Shown here: positions 34,016 to 46,329 of the stretch, piece by piece
Layout of the letters: each line of letters begins with the position of its first letter
Position numbering within the stretch: position 1 is the stretch's first letter
Origin: Thysanoteuthis rhombus
Lineage: Eukaryota > Mollusca > Cephalopoda > Oegopsida > Thysanoteuthidae
Direction: 5' to 3'
Assembly (NCBI GenBank): GCA_963457665.1
Contig: OY735220.1
Coordinates: 34,295,969-34,359,968, forward strand
DNA length: 64,000 nucleotides
Translations under genes and position numbers: made by a program
The notes under the pieces: generated by a model
What the model was told of the DNA's origin: nothing
The model's input: the letters and a program-made list of their open reading frames with translations, nothing else
Database searches by the model: none

Positions 34016-34858
34016 TACGATCATAACATTTAAAATTACCAACAGGACGTTAATGCTGCTTTGTTGATGTGAGGAGAACAGATGCTGAAATTTGATCTTG
34101 AACTAAAAGGCACCCTCCTATCTGGACCCTACTGCTTCAATAGTGCCCACGATGATAACCCTAATGAATATTACGACGGACAATGTGGCCTCAAGTACGG
34201 ATAGACTAATACAGGAAATTCAAAATTAATGTGTCCTCAGAAGTGCTTCGCTGATCAAAACTGCTCAAGTTGGAATAGGGGAAATAATCAAAATCTATGA
34301 GAAATGTAATTCTCAACACAAAAAACGTAGAAGAAATTTTCAAGACAATTTCTAATATATAATAGGACATGCTATTAAATTTTGCTGGTAGAAAAATTGT
34401 TAGCGATTTGATTAGAAGTTTCCTGTAATAACGTCTCACTATTTTTGATTAACAAGTTACCCCACACTGGATACTTGAAGTTGATTAAATGCAGTACTAC
34501 TAAAGTTTATGCACAGTATCCTCTCTATAATACCAATCAATTAGATACAGTCTTCGGGGTAGAGTGCAGTGAAATCTTCCATACAAAAGTTAATTTCATG
34601 TTTCAAGAGCACATGAAAATATTTCAACTATTTCTGTACACTTCAATTCCAAGATAAATATTATTCCTTAAAGAATCCAATTAAATTTGGATAAGAATTC
34701 TCCCACACCACCCGGCTACCGTCTAATCTTGTTACCATCAGATTGTTTCAGGGTAATTGTTCAAGTTCATAGGATTAAATTTGAATTCTATTGGCATTTG
34801 GTCAATATTTGTTCCAGTTTCTTCCTCATAAATGCATTTAAATCTTGAAGTTTAAGAC

Positions 34859-34880
34859 AAAAAAAAAAAAAAAAAAAAAT
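34859..34880. repeat. Long A-tract
   Basis: About 22 A. It is followed to 35100 by an A- and C-rich stretch with repeated ACATCTTA.A-type phrases (34957, 34986, 35070, 35093). Confidence 0.8.
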
Positions 34881-35520
34881 TGGACCCTCCCCCAATCATG
34901 GATACGGAGCTAAAGCCCCCAAACATTTCAAATAATAATAATAAAAAGAAGATCCCACATCTCCAATACGAGAAGAACCCCCCAAACATCTTAAATATGA
35001 AAAAAACACCCATTAGATTCGAAAAAGAAACCCTGAAAAAAAAAAAAACAAAAAACAAACAAAAAACATCAACATCTTACAATTGAAAAAAAAAACATCT
35101 TAAAGTTGAAAGAGAAAAACGTTCTTGACGTTGGAAAAAATCTTCAAATAAACAAATTGTATGAAAAGTCGGTCAGGATGACAAGTGCCTTGAAGCAGAA
35201 AGACTTTACATAAGTGCAATGAAGAGACCTGAAATTTGTAGATAAACTGACATTTTCTCTTGTTCTTAATTGAATATTCAAGAATTCAGTCAATGGTTAA
35301 AAGTGTGGACAAATCAAGAGAAATATTTTGTACAAGTGTCAATTTGTTGGGGGGGGGTCGTAGGAGAGGTACCAGTAAGTATTCCCACCATCTGAGCAAC
35401 TAAAGAGAGAGAGAGAGAGGTATCTTTTACAACTGGAAAATCTACACAATTGCAAAAAGTTCTATACAGTTATCACTTGGTATTTGCAGGGTTTAACGGG
35501 ACCCAGGGGACGTGAAAACG

Positions 35521-35556
<36 letters not shown>
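35521..35556. repeat. Longest A-tract in the window
   Basis: About 35 uninterrupted A followed by TGCAAATC. Confidence 0.95.
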
Positions 35557-35557
<1 letters not shown>

Positions 35558-36076
35558 CAAATCAATTTTGCTACACCCCCCAACCCATAAATCTTGTACC
35601 ATAAACAATAAGCAAAAACTTTACCATTCCCAAATTACATATGTACAAATAAATGAATGAATGAATAAATAGAGTAAATCAGACAGTAAAAAAAAATCTA
35701 ATTTTAAAACTTGACGGATCTGTCACTAGAAAAAAATGTCAATTATGGCAGAATCGATATTTTTTGGTCAAAAACGTAAAAACAATCTTAATCTGCTCAA
35801 AAATCCTCAGAATGCACAAACGTATTTTATCCTTTCTCTCATGACTATTGAATGCTATTTTCTTGCAGTTTTAACCAAATCTAAACTTTCAAGGAAAATA
35901 TTTAATCATTGCGATACGTTTTAAAGATCGTTAAGTAGATGCTTATAAAAAATTAACGAAAACCGTACATTTCATAATATTACAGCGCAATTATTGAGAA
36001 TTAGAAAAATCTCTCCTTTTTATGCTACTATTCACATTCATTTTTAATATTTTTGATGCTTTCTTTGAATTTTTAT

Positions 36077-36590
36077 CCAGTCCGAGAAGAGTTGCGATAC
36101 AAAGAAATAATGAAGGTTAATAGCAGCATTAAAATGAAGAAAAAAATTATTGATTCATCGTACTACATCTACAAAAGAATAAATCTTAACAGCATAGTGA
36201 ATTTGAAAAAAATAATGTTTGAAATACCGTCCGACCAATCGATTGCATGAGTGTTTGATCCACATTAACCGGATTTATATCGTCTCCATACATTACATAA
36301 ATAGATCAAAAACATTATTACAATGCATTTATGATTTCCTAAACTTTCAACATTCTGTTTATGCTGCACACCGTATTTTCTATGATGTGGTTTTCCGCGG
36401 TAGGCCAAAAAACTTCACAAAATTTCCATTAAATTATTCAAAACTGAACCGTGAATTATGGAAACCGCAAATAGAAAACCTGCTAATATCAAGAGATGAC
36501 CACACTGTAATATACACTTTTGAAAAGGTTAAAAATGAAACCACTGCAAAAGAAGTGTTTAATTCAACGAGGAGAAAAAGAATTAGATAG
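36077..36590 (+). CDS. Unrecognised ORF pair in overlapping frames
   Basis: An acceptor-like TTTTTATCCAG at 36076 precedes a 57-codon frame (starting VREELRYKEIMKVN) that stops at 36250. A second frame, open from about 36219 for 123 codons, overlaps it and ends RRKRIR before TAG at 36588. Its peptide includes AAHRIFYDVVFRGRPKNFTK and LNRELWKPQIENLLISRDD. The two together could be one coding sequence with a +1/-1 frame break. CpG is not depleted here (about a dozen in 510 bp). No domain is recognised and no ATG is well placed. It could be a young transposon fragment, an exon, or chance. Confidence 0.25.
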
Positions 36591-37786
36591 TATGTTTTCA
36601 ATCACTTGATTAATCGCCATCTAACATCAGCTGTTCATATTCTTGAAATGATTTTTTTTAAAGTGCTGATTATACTATTTTTGTAATTAAAGAAAGCAGG
36701 TCCCCAGGGAAAAAGCAAGGGAAAAAAAATTATGGGAACCAGGAGGAAGAGAAGGAGAGTCAATATTTGAAGCAGAGAAACTTTTCTCTAGACAATAAGA
36801 AATTGAGAAACGGTTCATAGATTATGCAAGCATAGTTCCTTCTAAGCTGGGCGCGCACACACGTTTTGCAACCAGCACACAAAAGAAATTTATATGTGTA
36901 AAAAAGATTTCAAATTCGGTTGTAGCTTTACTGAGTTTCTATTGAGTAAAAAAAAAAATGATTCAATATATCGAACTCAAAAGTTCGCACATACTTTCGT
37001 CAGAGGAGAAAAAAATGAACTGCAGATTCTCGCGCACAATGACTACAAAAAAAAATAATAAAATAAAATATAAGGGAACATTGCTTACAAGTACATTAAA
37101 GAAGGAGCAGGGTCTAACATTGATAGATTTGGGAAACTTGAAAGGAATTGAGAAAAAAATTGTTCAGAGCGAAAATATTTTCATCTTTTCTATTAAAGAA
37201 ATGGTGGTTAAAAAATTTAAACCATTTTTAAAGGGAGTTTATTTTCATTTTTTTCTCCCAAGGGATGGTCAGAACCTGAATTATATATTCAATGAATAGT
37301 TGAAGACTCACAGAGAAAAATAAATTAAACAAAATGGGATATCGTTATAGAAATCCAGTGTGATATGCTAAGGAGAAGATGGGGGTTAATTCGGACAAAC
37401 GCTCAGAGATTAAAAAAAAAAGTTTCAATCCATTTATTTGTTAACCATGTCCTAGTTCTATGTATTCCAACCAAACAGATTAAGGGCATATTCCTATCCC
37501 AGCAAAGCTAGGAAAAGCAATTTATGAGACAGATTCCCTGTCTCTAAGATTGTTTGCTTCGAGGACTGATGATCTTAATACATACAAAGCTGATAGTCTT
37601 AATACATACAATTATGCAAGGGAGGCTACTCTTACAAAACTGACTGGGTAATTATTTCCTTGCTTTTCATGTAGAAGTATACCTTTATTAGCACAGTTAA
37701 TTTGCTCCAAAATTTTTCATACTTTTCAAGGTCTTGTTATAATCTAATGTATTTTTTTCTCCTGCCTACACTCAGATTCATTAATT

Positions 37787-37843
37787 TGGACAGCAATACC
37801 GTAACCATACATCAAAACCTGCACTGTTCAAGGTATTACTGTA
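37787..37843 (-). mobile_element. Tiny Tc1/mariner-type MITE, copy 1
   Basis: Inverted ends GACAGCAATACC and GGTATTACTGTAC around about 30 bp. Reads, on the minus strand, CAGTAATACCTTGAACAGTG. Related copies are at 59178 and 61186. Confidence 0.5.
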
Positions 37844-37849
37844 CTTTGA

Positions 37850-38990
37850 TTTCGAGATGGAAATTAATCAATACAAAAATCAACAAAACCGGGTCAAGTT
37901 TAACGATGAAGATTTGAAATCTTAACTAGACAGAAATGGAACAACCAGAATTAAATTCGGTAAATGATTTGTTCAAGATGATCGATAATTTTTGTTGCAT
38001 CTTTGAAGAGATGGCAAACGAGATTTGGAAATTTCTGGAATTAATTACCAGACGATTATACTTTTGTTGGGAGAAAATCCTTGAGGAGGAGACAAGTAGA
38101 ATGCAAGGCCGATAGAAAACGGCATTATATCTTTTTGCATTAAATTAAACTCAGCAGCAGCAGAGAGGGTTCGTATTTGATGAGAAATATTGAGGAGGTT
38201 GTAGTGGGAACAGTATTAATGGGAGAGAGTATTGATTAGATAAGAATGCATGACAAATAGAAACAGAACTCTATGATACAGACGAAGCCACTTATTGTGA
38301 TAACTTTGGAGTAGGGCCTTTTAGATGAGAATTACAAGCTGATAATAATAAGCGAAAGATATAGAAATTGAAATAATTTACATTCATTGTTGTTAACTTA
38401 AAATCAAGCATTTGGGACAGATTGATCTTGATAACAGTATCTGTTTGATAACATTATTCGTGATTGTCATAAACAGCTTCTGCAGTTTTTACAATTATTC
38501 ATTGGTTTATTGCAGAAGTGTACTTGCATGAATAACCAAGAATGTACAGATATTTATTCGAATTTCTCAATCGTAATCAAATGCAGACAAGGTGAAGAAT
38601 AAACCAAAGTCAATATTAAGGGAGATAACTCTTGAATGAGATAATCTCCCTTTGTCCATCAGGTGAATTGAAATTTTTTTTTCAACGCAATTTACAGAAA
38701 AGTTACGTTTTATTTACTTCTATTCCTTGAAGAGTTCCACTATCAATACAAGCGGCTACAAGTGGTCCTTAAATTTAAGAGTCAATGAAGGAAAGGAGGG
38801 GTAGAATCTGTCTTTGTTTTTTTTAGGAAATTGCTACTGCAAGATGGAGAGTGCTGGACATTCAACTGACAGGCTGTAAAATTAATTGGAGTCTTGAAAT
38901 TTTGGAATATTCATCTTTGAGCAGATCAACACAGGGAAAACACAAAGCTATATCCTTGAGTTCAACAGCCATTAACATTTATATCTAACA
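37850..38990. other. Non-coding, nothing recognised
   Basis: No motif-bearing frame, repeat end or splice-flanked exon was recognised. Confidence 0.4.
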
Positions 38991-39004
38991 TTTATCAAGC
39001 ACTA

Positions 39005-39372
39005 ATGATGGCGTGAGTGGCATAACAGTTAAAAGCACAGACAATAGAATTGGCAAGTTCTAACTCTAGCTGGGACTATTTACATTCACTTGATACTAAT
39101 GCCCTAGTAAGAGGCATGAATCCATCTCTTCTTTCCCAACTATGGGTAAAATAGTAAGACAGATTGTGCTCTCTTGCCTTGAGAGGCCACCTGTCTACAA
39201 GAATGATAACTGAATTAAAAAAAACAAATAACTCAACAGAAAATGGAGGTAATGAGTGAGCACTATCAGCCATTACCTAATCAGAATCAACAGCCCTATA
39301 CAATCGCCATGGAAGTAGTTGGGAAAGTCCTTTGTCCAGCAGTGGACCTGGAATGGTCAATGATGATCAGGC
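39005..39372 (+). mobile_element. Candidate tRNA-like SINE with RTE-type 3' tail
   Basis: The head at 39011 (GTGAGTGGCATAACAGTTAA then AAGC) and 39049 (GGCAAGTTCTAACTC) has A-box- and B-box-like spacing. The tail at 39325 reads AAGTCCTTTGTCCAGCAGTG then GACC and ends in AATGATGATCAG; CC.TTGTCCAGCAGTGGAC is a well-known RTE 3'-end motif. This fits a SINE mobilised by an RTE LINE. The middle is not recognisable. Confidence 0.45.
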
Positions 39373-39544
39373 ATCACAAAACCTCAAAATTGCAGTTTTA
39401 TTTTCTATCCACCAAGCAAATGGTTAGATTTTACAACACTAAAGTGTCCAGCCCAGTGGGTGAGAATTCTTATTAAAGTTGATCATCATTTTATGACAAA
39501 ATCAGATCCAGTTTTACAATACAATGAGTACATCACAATTTCTA

Positions 39545-39815
39545 ATTCTTCCTCCATTGAACTTATTTTTGCTATAAGTAATTCTGATTCTGAATTTTTA
39601 CAGAGAATTTCAACAAACAATTATTCATCATTTGTAGTTCAGTGAAATTTGCAATTCTTGAAAAAAAAAAAAAAAAAGAAAAAAAAAAAAAGTCAAATTT
39701 TTTTTTTTCCAAACATGTATTTTGGGCTTTGAATAAGTCCAGTACCTGTCCTTCTTCCACCATAGTGTAGCCAATCTGATGGTTTCATCACTAGATTTTG
39801 CAAGATATGAATCAT
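39545..39815 (-). mobile_element. Fragment of the 29.1-kb hAT-like element
   Basis: Read on the minus strand it matches 29630-29860: ATCTAG.GATAAAACC, GTGGTGGAAG, TACTGGAC.CATTCAAAGC, AATACATGTTTGGAAAA, and AATCAGAATTACTTATAGCA. It carries a split A-tract of about 35 at 39661-39691 and lacks both termini. Confidence 0.65.
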
Positions 39816-39838
39816 TTTAAAAGAAAAAAGGGTAATGA

Positions 39839-39839
<1 letters not shown>

Positions 39840-39878
<39 letters not shown>
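39840..39878. repeat. (AT)n microsatellite
   Basis: About 19 AT units. Confidence 0.95.
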
Positions 39879-39881
<3 letters not shown>

Positions 39882-40007
39882 TTACACAATAATTAATGCT
39901 CCTCTATCCAGGGTTGAGCATTCTTCAAGTAAGGTAACTCATCCACTGTAAGCTTATGCAATGCTCTTCCATAGGAATAAAGCACTCTGCTTGACGGGGG
40001 ATTTATG

Positions 40008-40032
40008 TGTATATATATATATATATATATCG
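40008..40032. repeat. (AT)n microsatellite
   Basis: GTGTATATAT-type tract of about 12 units. Confidence 0.9.
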
Positions 40033-40134
40033 CTTAAATTCAGCCTTACCGACTGTCCAGTTACATAGCTCAAAGGTAGGATATCGGTCTCCAGATCTGA
40101 AGTGAAGGTCTGTGGGTGACAATAATATATATAT

Positions 40135-40278
40135 ATACACACACTGATATATAAGTTTTGTTCATTGACTATTAACATTTTTGTGTCCTATTCATCTAAT
40201 TTTTACAGTTGGTGTGGCACGTAAGTCAATTGTATTTCTTAGTATGCTATCATGCAATAAATTTTGAGAACCACAAGT
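40135..40278 (+). mobile_element. hAT-like right-end fragment and associated repeat
   Basis: TTTGTGTCCTATTCATCTAA, TTTTTACAGTTGGTGTGGCA and the terminus ATTTTGAGAACCACAAG, whose complement is a hAT-type end. The first blocks recur at 41075-41200 and 50700-50830. Confidence 0.5.
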
Positions 40279-40329
40279 TAAAGGTCTCAGATGCAATAAA
40301 TAGCTTTCTTACGAACTCGGTCAGTTCCC

Positions 40330-40680
40330 GTTTCAAAGGTGTATGTTTGGAAGGGGCTAGACTTCATGATGTGTGCTTGCCATAATTGTCATGTAAAATA
40401 ATTTTCTATTCATTGTGCAAAATTATGGCTATGAAGTATATTTCAGTTACTCCTCTTGGTGTTGCTTACATAGATATTTTATGTCTAAATTTAGATAATT
40501 CTAAAGAGCTTAAGTCAAGGGATAAAATTTCTAGAAAGAAGAAGATCTGTAATATCCCCCCCCCCCAATCAAAAAAGATTCTTTCAAATTAAATGTATCA
40601 AGAACTGCAAATCCCAAAATATGCTAACTGCCTTGAATGCATATATATCTGGTGAATATCAACTAAAATGCTAACACAAT
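40330..40680 (+). repeat. Dispersed repeat, copy 1 (GTTTGGAAGGGGC family)
   Basis: AAAGGTGTATGTTTGGAAGG, CCATAATTGTCATGTAAAAT, GTTACTCCTCTTGGTGTTGC and a 3' block ending TCTGGTGAATATCAACTA all align with 56495-56830. Confidence 0.7.
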
Positions 40681-41074
40681 CAGAGATTTTTTCAAGTCAG
40701 GAATAGGAATTTATAGTCCAGGCTTTAGAAGACCGACCACAAAAGAGAAAGGCCATTTCCTTTTCCTCACATGAGTACTTAATCTGGCAGTTGAACAATG
40801 TTGACCTTTCATTTGCACAGGTCATAGAGGTCATCTAAGAAACAACTGTACATTCTCTACAGGCATTTTTAAAAAGCCACAAAAATATCTGGAATTTTTT
40901 GTAGAACCAAATAAGGTAAAATCAAACAAAAGTCTAAATCAAAATGTGAATGTACATGGTGTTTTCAGTGTCAGCTACCATAATATTATGCCATATGTAT
41001 TTGTACAATATATATTCTTTTCATTTGTAACGTGTCAATTCTTCATTTTAGTCAGATTCAGATCTAAAAAAACC

Positions 41075-41200
41075 TAACAACAGATGAAAGCAAAGAGGAG
41101 TGATGAATACATACATCAGTATGCTGACTACTGAAATGATTTTGTCTAATCCATTTTATTTTTACAGTTGCTGTGCCATTCCAGTCAATACAGCCACTTA
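41075..41200 (+). repeat. Dispersed repeat fragment (TACATACATCAGT family)
   Basis: GAGTGATGAATACATACATC and TTTTGTCTAATCCATTTTAT followed by TTTTACAGTTG match 40135-40225 and 50700-50830. Confidence 0.6.
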
Positions 41201-41267
41201 CATTAAAACCTTTTGATAATAGTAAGGACTTCAACATCAATTACATATGTGCCAGCATTTTTTGGGG

Positions 41268-41291
41268 TTGGAAAAAAAAAAAAAAAAAAAA
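41268..41291. repeat. A-tract
   Basis: About 20 A after GGTTGG. Confidence 0.8.
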
Positions 41292-41876
41292 TCACGAAGT
41301 GTCATTTTCTGGGCATTTTGTAAGAAAAAAATAGATTCCAAAATTTCCATATTTAAAAGTGAAAACTCGGAGAAAACAAAAAAAAACAAAACTTCTTTAC
41401 TTCATCCCCACCGGAAGACTCGGGGGGAAAGTTCAATATATGCCGACCAGAATGTTTATGTAGAAAAAAAAACCGAAAGTAACTAACAGAAGCAAACAGA
41501 GTTATTCCCCCTGGATAAGTGAGCAGCCGAAATGTCTGGGCGAAAACTTCCTTCGCTGTCGGGGTTCGAAACTATTTATCCAGCCAAGTTTTTTCAGCAA
41601 GGCACTTGCTTTCTCAAAATAAAAGTACTAGCTTTTCAAACATAACTGGTTCTAGATTCGATCAAGCTTGTTGCCATTACCCATATTATGTCGGCATATT
41701 CTAAGCTAAAACTTGTGACCCAGGAATTACCGCATTTCCCAGGGGCGTCAAAGACACTATCTTTTTTTTTTTTTCAAACCGAAAAAAGTCTTTACGATTT
41801 ACCCTACGTCCTGCAACCCGAAAAGAAATTCTCATGTGTCATTGATTTATTATTATCATCGCACCCCCCCAATATA

Positions 41877-43731
41877 GATAGAGAGAGAGAGACAGATAGA
41901 GGTAGATAGAGAGAGAGAGAGACAGATAGAGGTAGATAGAGAGAGAGAGAGACAGATAGAGGTAGATAGAGAGAGAGAGAGACAGATAGAGGTAGATAGA
42001 GAGAGAGAGAGACAGATAGAGGTAGATAGAGAGAGAGAGAGACAGATAGAGGTAGATAGAGAGAGAGAGAGACAGATAGAGAGAGAGAGAGACAGATAGA
42101 GGTAGATAGAGAGAGAGAGAGACAGAGAGAGAGAGAGACAGATAGAGGTAGATAGAGAGAGAGAGAGACAGATAGAGGTAGATAGAGAGAGAGAGAGACA
42201 GATAGAGGTAGATAGAGAGAGAGAGAGACAGATAGAGGTAGATAGAGAGAGAGAGAGACAGATAGAGGTAGATAGAGAGAGAGAGAGACAGATAGAGGTA
42301 GATAGAGAGAGAGAGAGACAGATAGAGGTAGATAGAGAGAGAGAGAGACAGATAGAGGTAGATAGAGAGAGAGAGAGACAGATAGAGGTAGATAGAGAGA
42401 GAGAGAGACAGATAGAGGTAGATAGAGAGAGAGAGAGACAGATAGAGGTAGATAGAGAGAGAGAGAGACAGATAGAGGTAGATAGAGAGAGAGAGAGACA
42501 GATAGAGGTAGATAGAGAGAGAGAGAGACAGATAGAGGTAGATAGAGAGAGAGAGAGACAGATAGAGGTAGATAGAGAGAGAGAGAGACAGATAGAGGTA
42601 GATAGAGAGAGAGAGAGACAGATAGAGGTAGATAGAGAGAGAGAGAGACAGATAGAGGTAGATAGAGAGAGAGAGAGACAGATAGAGGTAGATAGAGAGA
42701 GAGAGAGACAGATAGAGGTAGATAGAGAGAGAGAGAGACAGATAGAGGTAGATAGAGAGAGAGAGAGACAGATAGAGGTAGATAGAGAGAGAGAGAGACA
42801 GATAGAGGTAGATAGAGAGAGAGAGAGACAGATAGAGGTAGATAGAGAGAGAGAGAGACAGATAGAGGTAGATAGAGAGAGAGAGAGACAGATAGAGGTA
42901 GATAGAGAGAGAGAGAGACAGATAGAGGTAGATAGAGAGAGAGAGAGACAGATAGAGGTAGATAGAGAGAGAGAGAGACAGATAGAGGTAGATAGAGAGA
43001 GAGAGAGACAGATAGAGGTAGATAGAGAGAGAGAGAGACAGATAGAGGTAGATAGAGAGAGAGAGAGACAGATAGAGGTAGATAGAGAGAGAGAGAGACA
43101 GATAGAGGTAGATAGAGAGAGAGAGAGACAGATAGAGGTAGATAGAGAGAGAGAGAGACAGATAGAGGTAGATAGAGAGAGAGAGACAGATAGAGGTAGA
43201 TAGAGAGAGAGAGACAGATAGAGGTAGATAGAGAGAGAGAGACAGATAGAGGTAGATAGAGAGAGAGAGACAGATAGAGGTAGATAGAGAGAGAGAGACA
43301 GATAGAGGTAGATAGAGAGAGAGAGACAGATAGAGGTAGATAGAGAGAGAGAGACAGATAGAGGTAGATAGAGAGAGAGAGACAGATAGAGGTAGATAGA
43401 GAGAGAGAGACAGATAGAGGTAGATAGAGAGAGAGAGACAGATAGAGGTAGATAGAGAGAGAGAGACAGATAGAGGTAGATAGAGAGAGAGAGACAGATA
43501 GAGGTAGATAGAGAGAGAGAGACAGATAGAGGTAGATAGAGAGAGAGAGACAGATAGAGGTAGATAGAGAGAGAGAGACAGATAGAGGTAGATAGAGAGA
43601 GAGAGACAGATAGAGGTAGATAGAGAGAGAGAGACAGATAGAGGTAGATAGAGAGAGAGAGACAGATAGAGGTAGATAGAGAGAGAGAGACAGATAGAGG
43701 TAGATAGAGAGAGAGAGATAGAGGTAGATAG
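41877..43731 (+). repeat. Large minisatellite array: 30-bp block then 28-bp block
   Basis: Unit GATA(GA)nCAGATAGAGGTA. The left end (41877-42150) has one 28-bp unit, several 30-bp units and variant units missing GGTAGATA or with CAGAGA for CAGATA. From 42151 to 43170 there are 34 apparently identical 30-bp copies. From 43171 to 43702 there are 19 identical 28-bp copies, shorter by one GA. A last 24-bp unit lacks CAGA. One strand is almost wholly purine, so triplex-type structure is possible. The 654-codon minus-strand frame over the array is an artefact of its lack of stops. Confidence 0.97.
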
Positions 43732-43739
43732 ATCTTTTA

Positions 43740-45990
43740 TAATAGCACCAGGTAAATGTTTACATTTTTTTTTGTCTGTAACATTTGCCAAGAGTGAAAA
43801 CAACTACTAAATGTTAATTATAGAGTAATATATAAAATATCTTTCGAAAAAATTTGAAGGTCTAGGTCAAAATTTCCTTATTTGGTCCTCTAGGACAAAA
43901 ATAACGTTTTAGCCATATTTTTTGAACAATACGTGCAACGATAGTCATTGGATTTTGAGGGTTAAAAAACAAAACAAATTAAGGTATAGAACTTCATGAC
44001 GCAAACTGGAAAAGTTATGAAGAAAAGCATTTTTCCCAGGGACACATTTTATCCTTAATCACGTGGTAATCTGAAACAATATTAGCTGATGATAGCAAGT
44101 TTCAAATATTTTTCCTCGAGAACAGATTTCTCCTAACCAGTGCTTACAAAACCATCGAATATTCATGAAAGAATAGGAGAAATGGGGGAAAATATCACCG
44201 AGGATTTTTTGTGATTAGTACTTGAGATGAAACAATGATACCCGAAAATTTTAATGTCGTAATTTCATTTTAATTAACACTTAAAAAAAAAAAAAAAAAA
44301 GAAAAGAAAAAGAAAATCCCATTTGAGGAGCGAAAGTACGTTTCCAGAGAGTTAGCAAAGGCATTTCCAGAAGAAACGCATTCATTATTTAATCAAACAT
44401 TAATCCCAAACAAAACAATGAGGATTTATGTCAATGAATTGCGAGAAAATGGATAAAATATATTACAACGAATCAAAATTTCCAATACAAGATTTTACAC
44501 AAAATCGTCTCATAAACACTTGATAAAAGTTCAGATTCAAATGGTTATTACTCGGTTGATATTAAAAAGGAGAATAAAAACGAAAACAGTTCCTGGGAAC
44601 CCAGTCCATCTACTTCCTGAATCTACAGAGAAATGCCAAGTTTCCCACAATCTCCAGAATGATAAATGCTAGCCCACTATGTAGCATTGCACTTCCTTAC
44701 TGCGGGTGCATTATTGTATGAAGGGGGAAAAAAAACGATCATTTGACTCATTTTTTCTTTTTTGAAAAGAGGTCCAAATTTTAATCCTAAACAAATATGG
44801 AAATCTGGAACACCAGAGTCTAAGGTTTTACTAATTTAGGATTATCTCCCCCTCCAACCCTTATAATTTCTTACCTAACTTAGGGAAAGACAAGTACAAT
44901 CACTTTTTTCTATAGGTAAACATTCTTACGTTTTTATCATCATTGTTTCGCTGATGTTCGTAAACATTAATTTTCGAACAAGAAGTTGAATTAGTAATCA
45001 GTTTTTTTAAAACCTTTTTTCAATGAAAATTCAAATTTTTTCATATAAAAAAACTTGCACAAACTAAAAATCATAACTGCGTTCAAGATTTTTTTAAAAA
45101 TTCATAAGGGAGATAATTCAGAATTGGTTTAAACATGGATGTCAAAAGGTACGCCCCGAATCTCCACATTTGCCGAATTCTATTTTATTCTTCGGACATT
45201 AAGTGGAGAGAGGGCAGAAAAAAGTGTAAAAGCTTATATGGTCATTTTTGTTAATTCAGAATCTTTTGATTTGGACAAAAGAAAGATGAACTATGAATAT
45301 TTTTCCTGTAAAAAGTAACTATTTTACTCTTTTTGCAAAAGCACCCCACCCCCGTCATTAGGATTGATTGCCCATGGGGCAATTATGCAGTACAGAATAG
45401 AAACCCTGAGTCCTGAGTGTCCTTGCCACACACAGTACACAAGCTGGTAGAGACTGAAATAATCCGTGAGGCCATCTGTTGGTCCAGATCAGTGTCTCCC
45501 CAAACCTCTAGGTCTACCGCCCCCTTTAAAGCATATATTTAGTCAGCCCTCCACCTCTACAGTACGTCGAAAATGATACATCGAAAATAAAATTAGTATT
45601 TTTTTTTTGCCCCTTACACTATCATCTATCTTCCACCACCTCAACTTCCAATACCCCTGGCCTTTCATCCACAGCCGGAATCAAGGGTCCAGATAAAAGC
45701 AGACGTGTCTTTCTGCTCAGGCAATTTTCTAAATTCTTTTCTATATGGCTGCAGATTTTACGAGCACATGGATCAAGTTCACCACCAACACCTGAAGGAG
45801 AAAAACTTCAGTATGAAATGACTTGGCCAATCAAGTTAACACTCGCTGTTAGTTAAATCCGCGATAATTTCATCCAATGGTGGGAGGGAGAGTTAGTCTT
45901 AAAGCACTAAATGACACGAACATGGAAATGTTTCACAGGGAGGGAGTCAAATCCAAAAAAATAATCTCGGCCAAGTTTACAAGCTATCAA
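43740..45990. other. Non-coding, AT-rich
   Basis: No recognised gene. Contains an A-tract near 44284 and a possible hAT terminus at about 45490 (CAGTGTCTCCCCAAACCTCT). Confidence 0.4.
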
Positions 45991-45998
45991 CTACTTAA

Positions 45999-46320
45999 CC
46001 CTTTCAGTCCTCATTTTTTATTAAAAATTTTGTAATTAATTTTTTGTTTTGTTTTGAAGGCGATATACTGACAATTGACATCGAATGATAAAGAATCATT
46101 TAGGCGAACAATATCTTTTATTGAAAATAAAACTGACTGACAAGTACTACCAGGGACAGGCAAATTTCAAATTAATCGGAAAAAACATGTGGTACCAAAA
46201 GTATTGTTAGTACTTGAAGGGTTTTATGCAAAACACTTGTCCACGATTCAAGCATCTTTTACAAATTCTTCTGTTTCCATGTGACAGACTTTCAATGGTT
46301 ATCAAATTGGTTAGAAGAGA
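45999..46320 (-). mobile_element. piggyBac-type element end with C-terminal transposase remnant
   Basis: TTAA at 45995-45998 is followed by CCCTTTCAGTCC, a piggyBac-style terminus. Inward, on the minus strand, a frame reads ESLSHGNRRICKRCLNRGQV (46200-46295), resembling the Cys-rich C-terminal tail (RR.C..C...G) of piggyBac transposases, then a stop. The opposite end was not located. Confidence 0.4.
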
Positions 46321-46329
46321 AAGAAATAT

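Noticed and set aside
41839-43803. A 654-codon minus-strand reading frame of Ser/Leu/Tyr/Ile repeats
   Set aside because: It is only the translation of a purine-rich minisatellite without stop codons; it starts at a non-ATG codon, and the 30- to 28-bp change shifts its frame without consequence.
44870-44930. Minus-strand GTAAGAAA donor at 44.87 kb
   Set aside because: No frame is open for more than about eight codons upstream of it.
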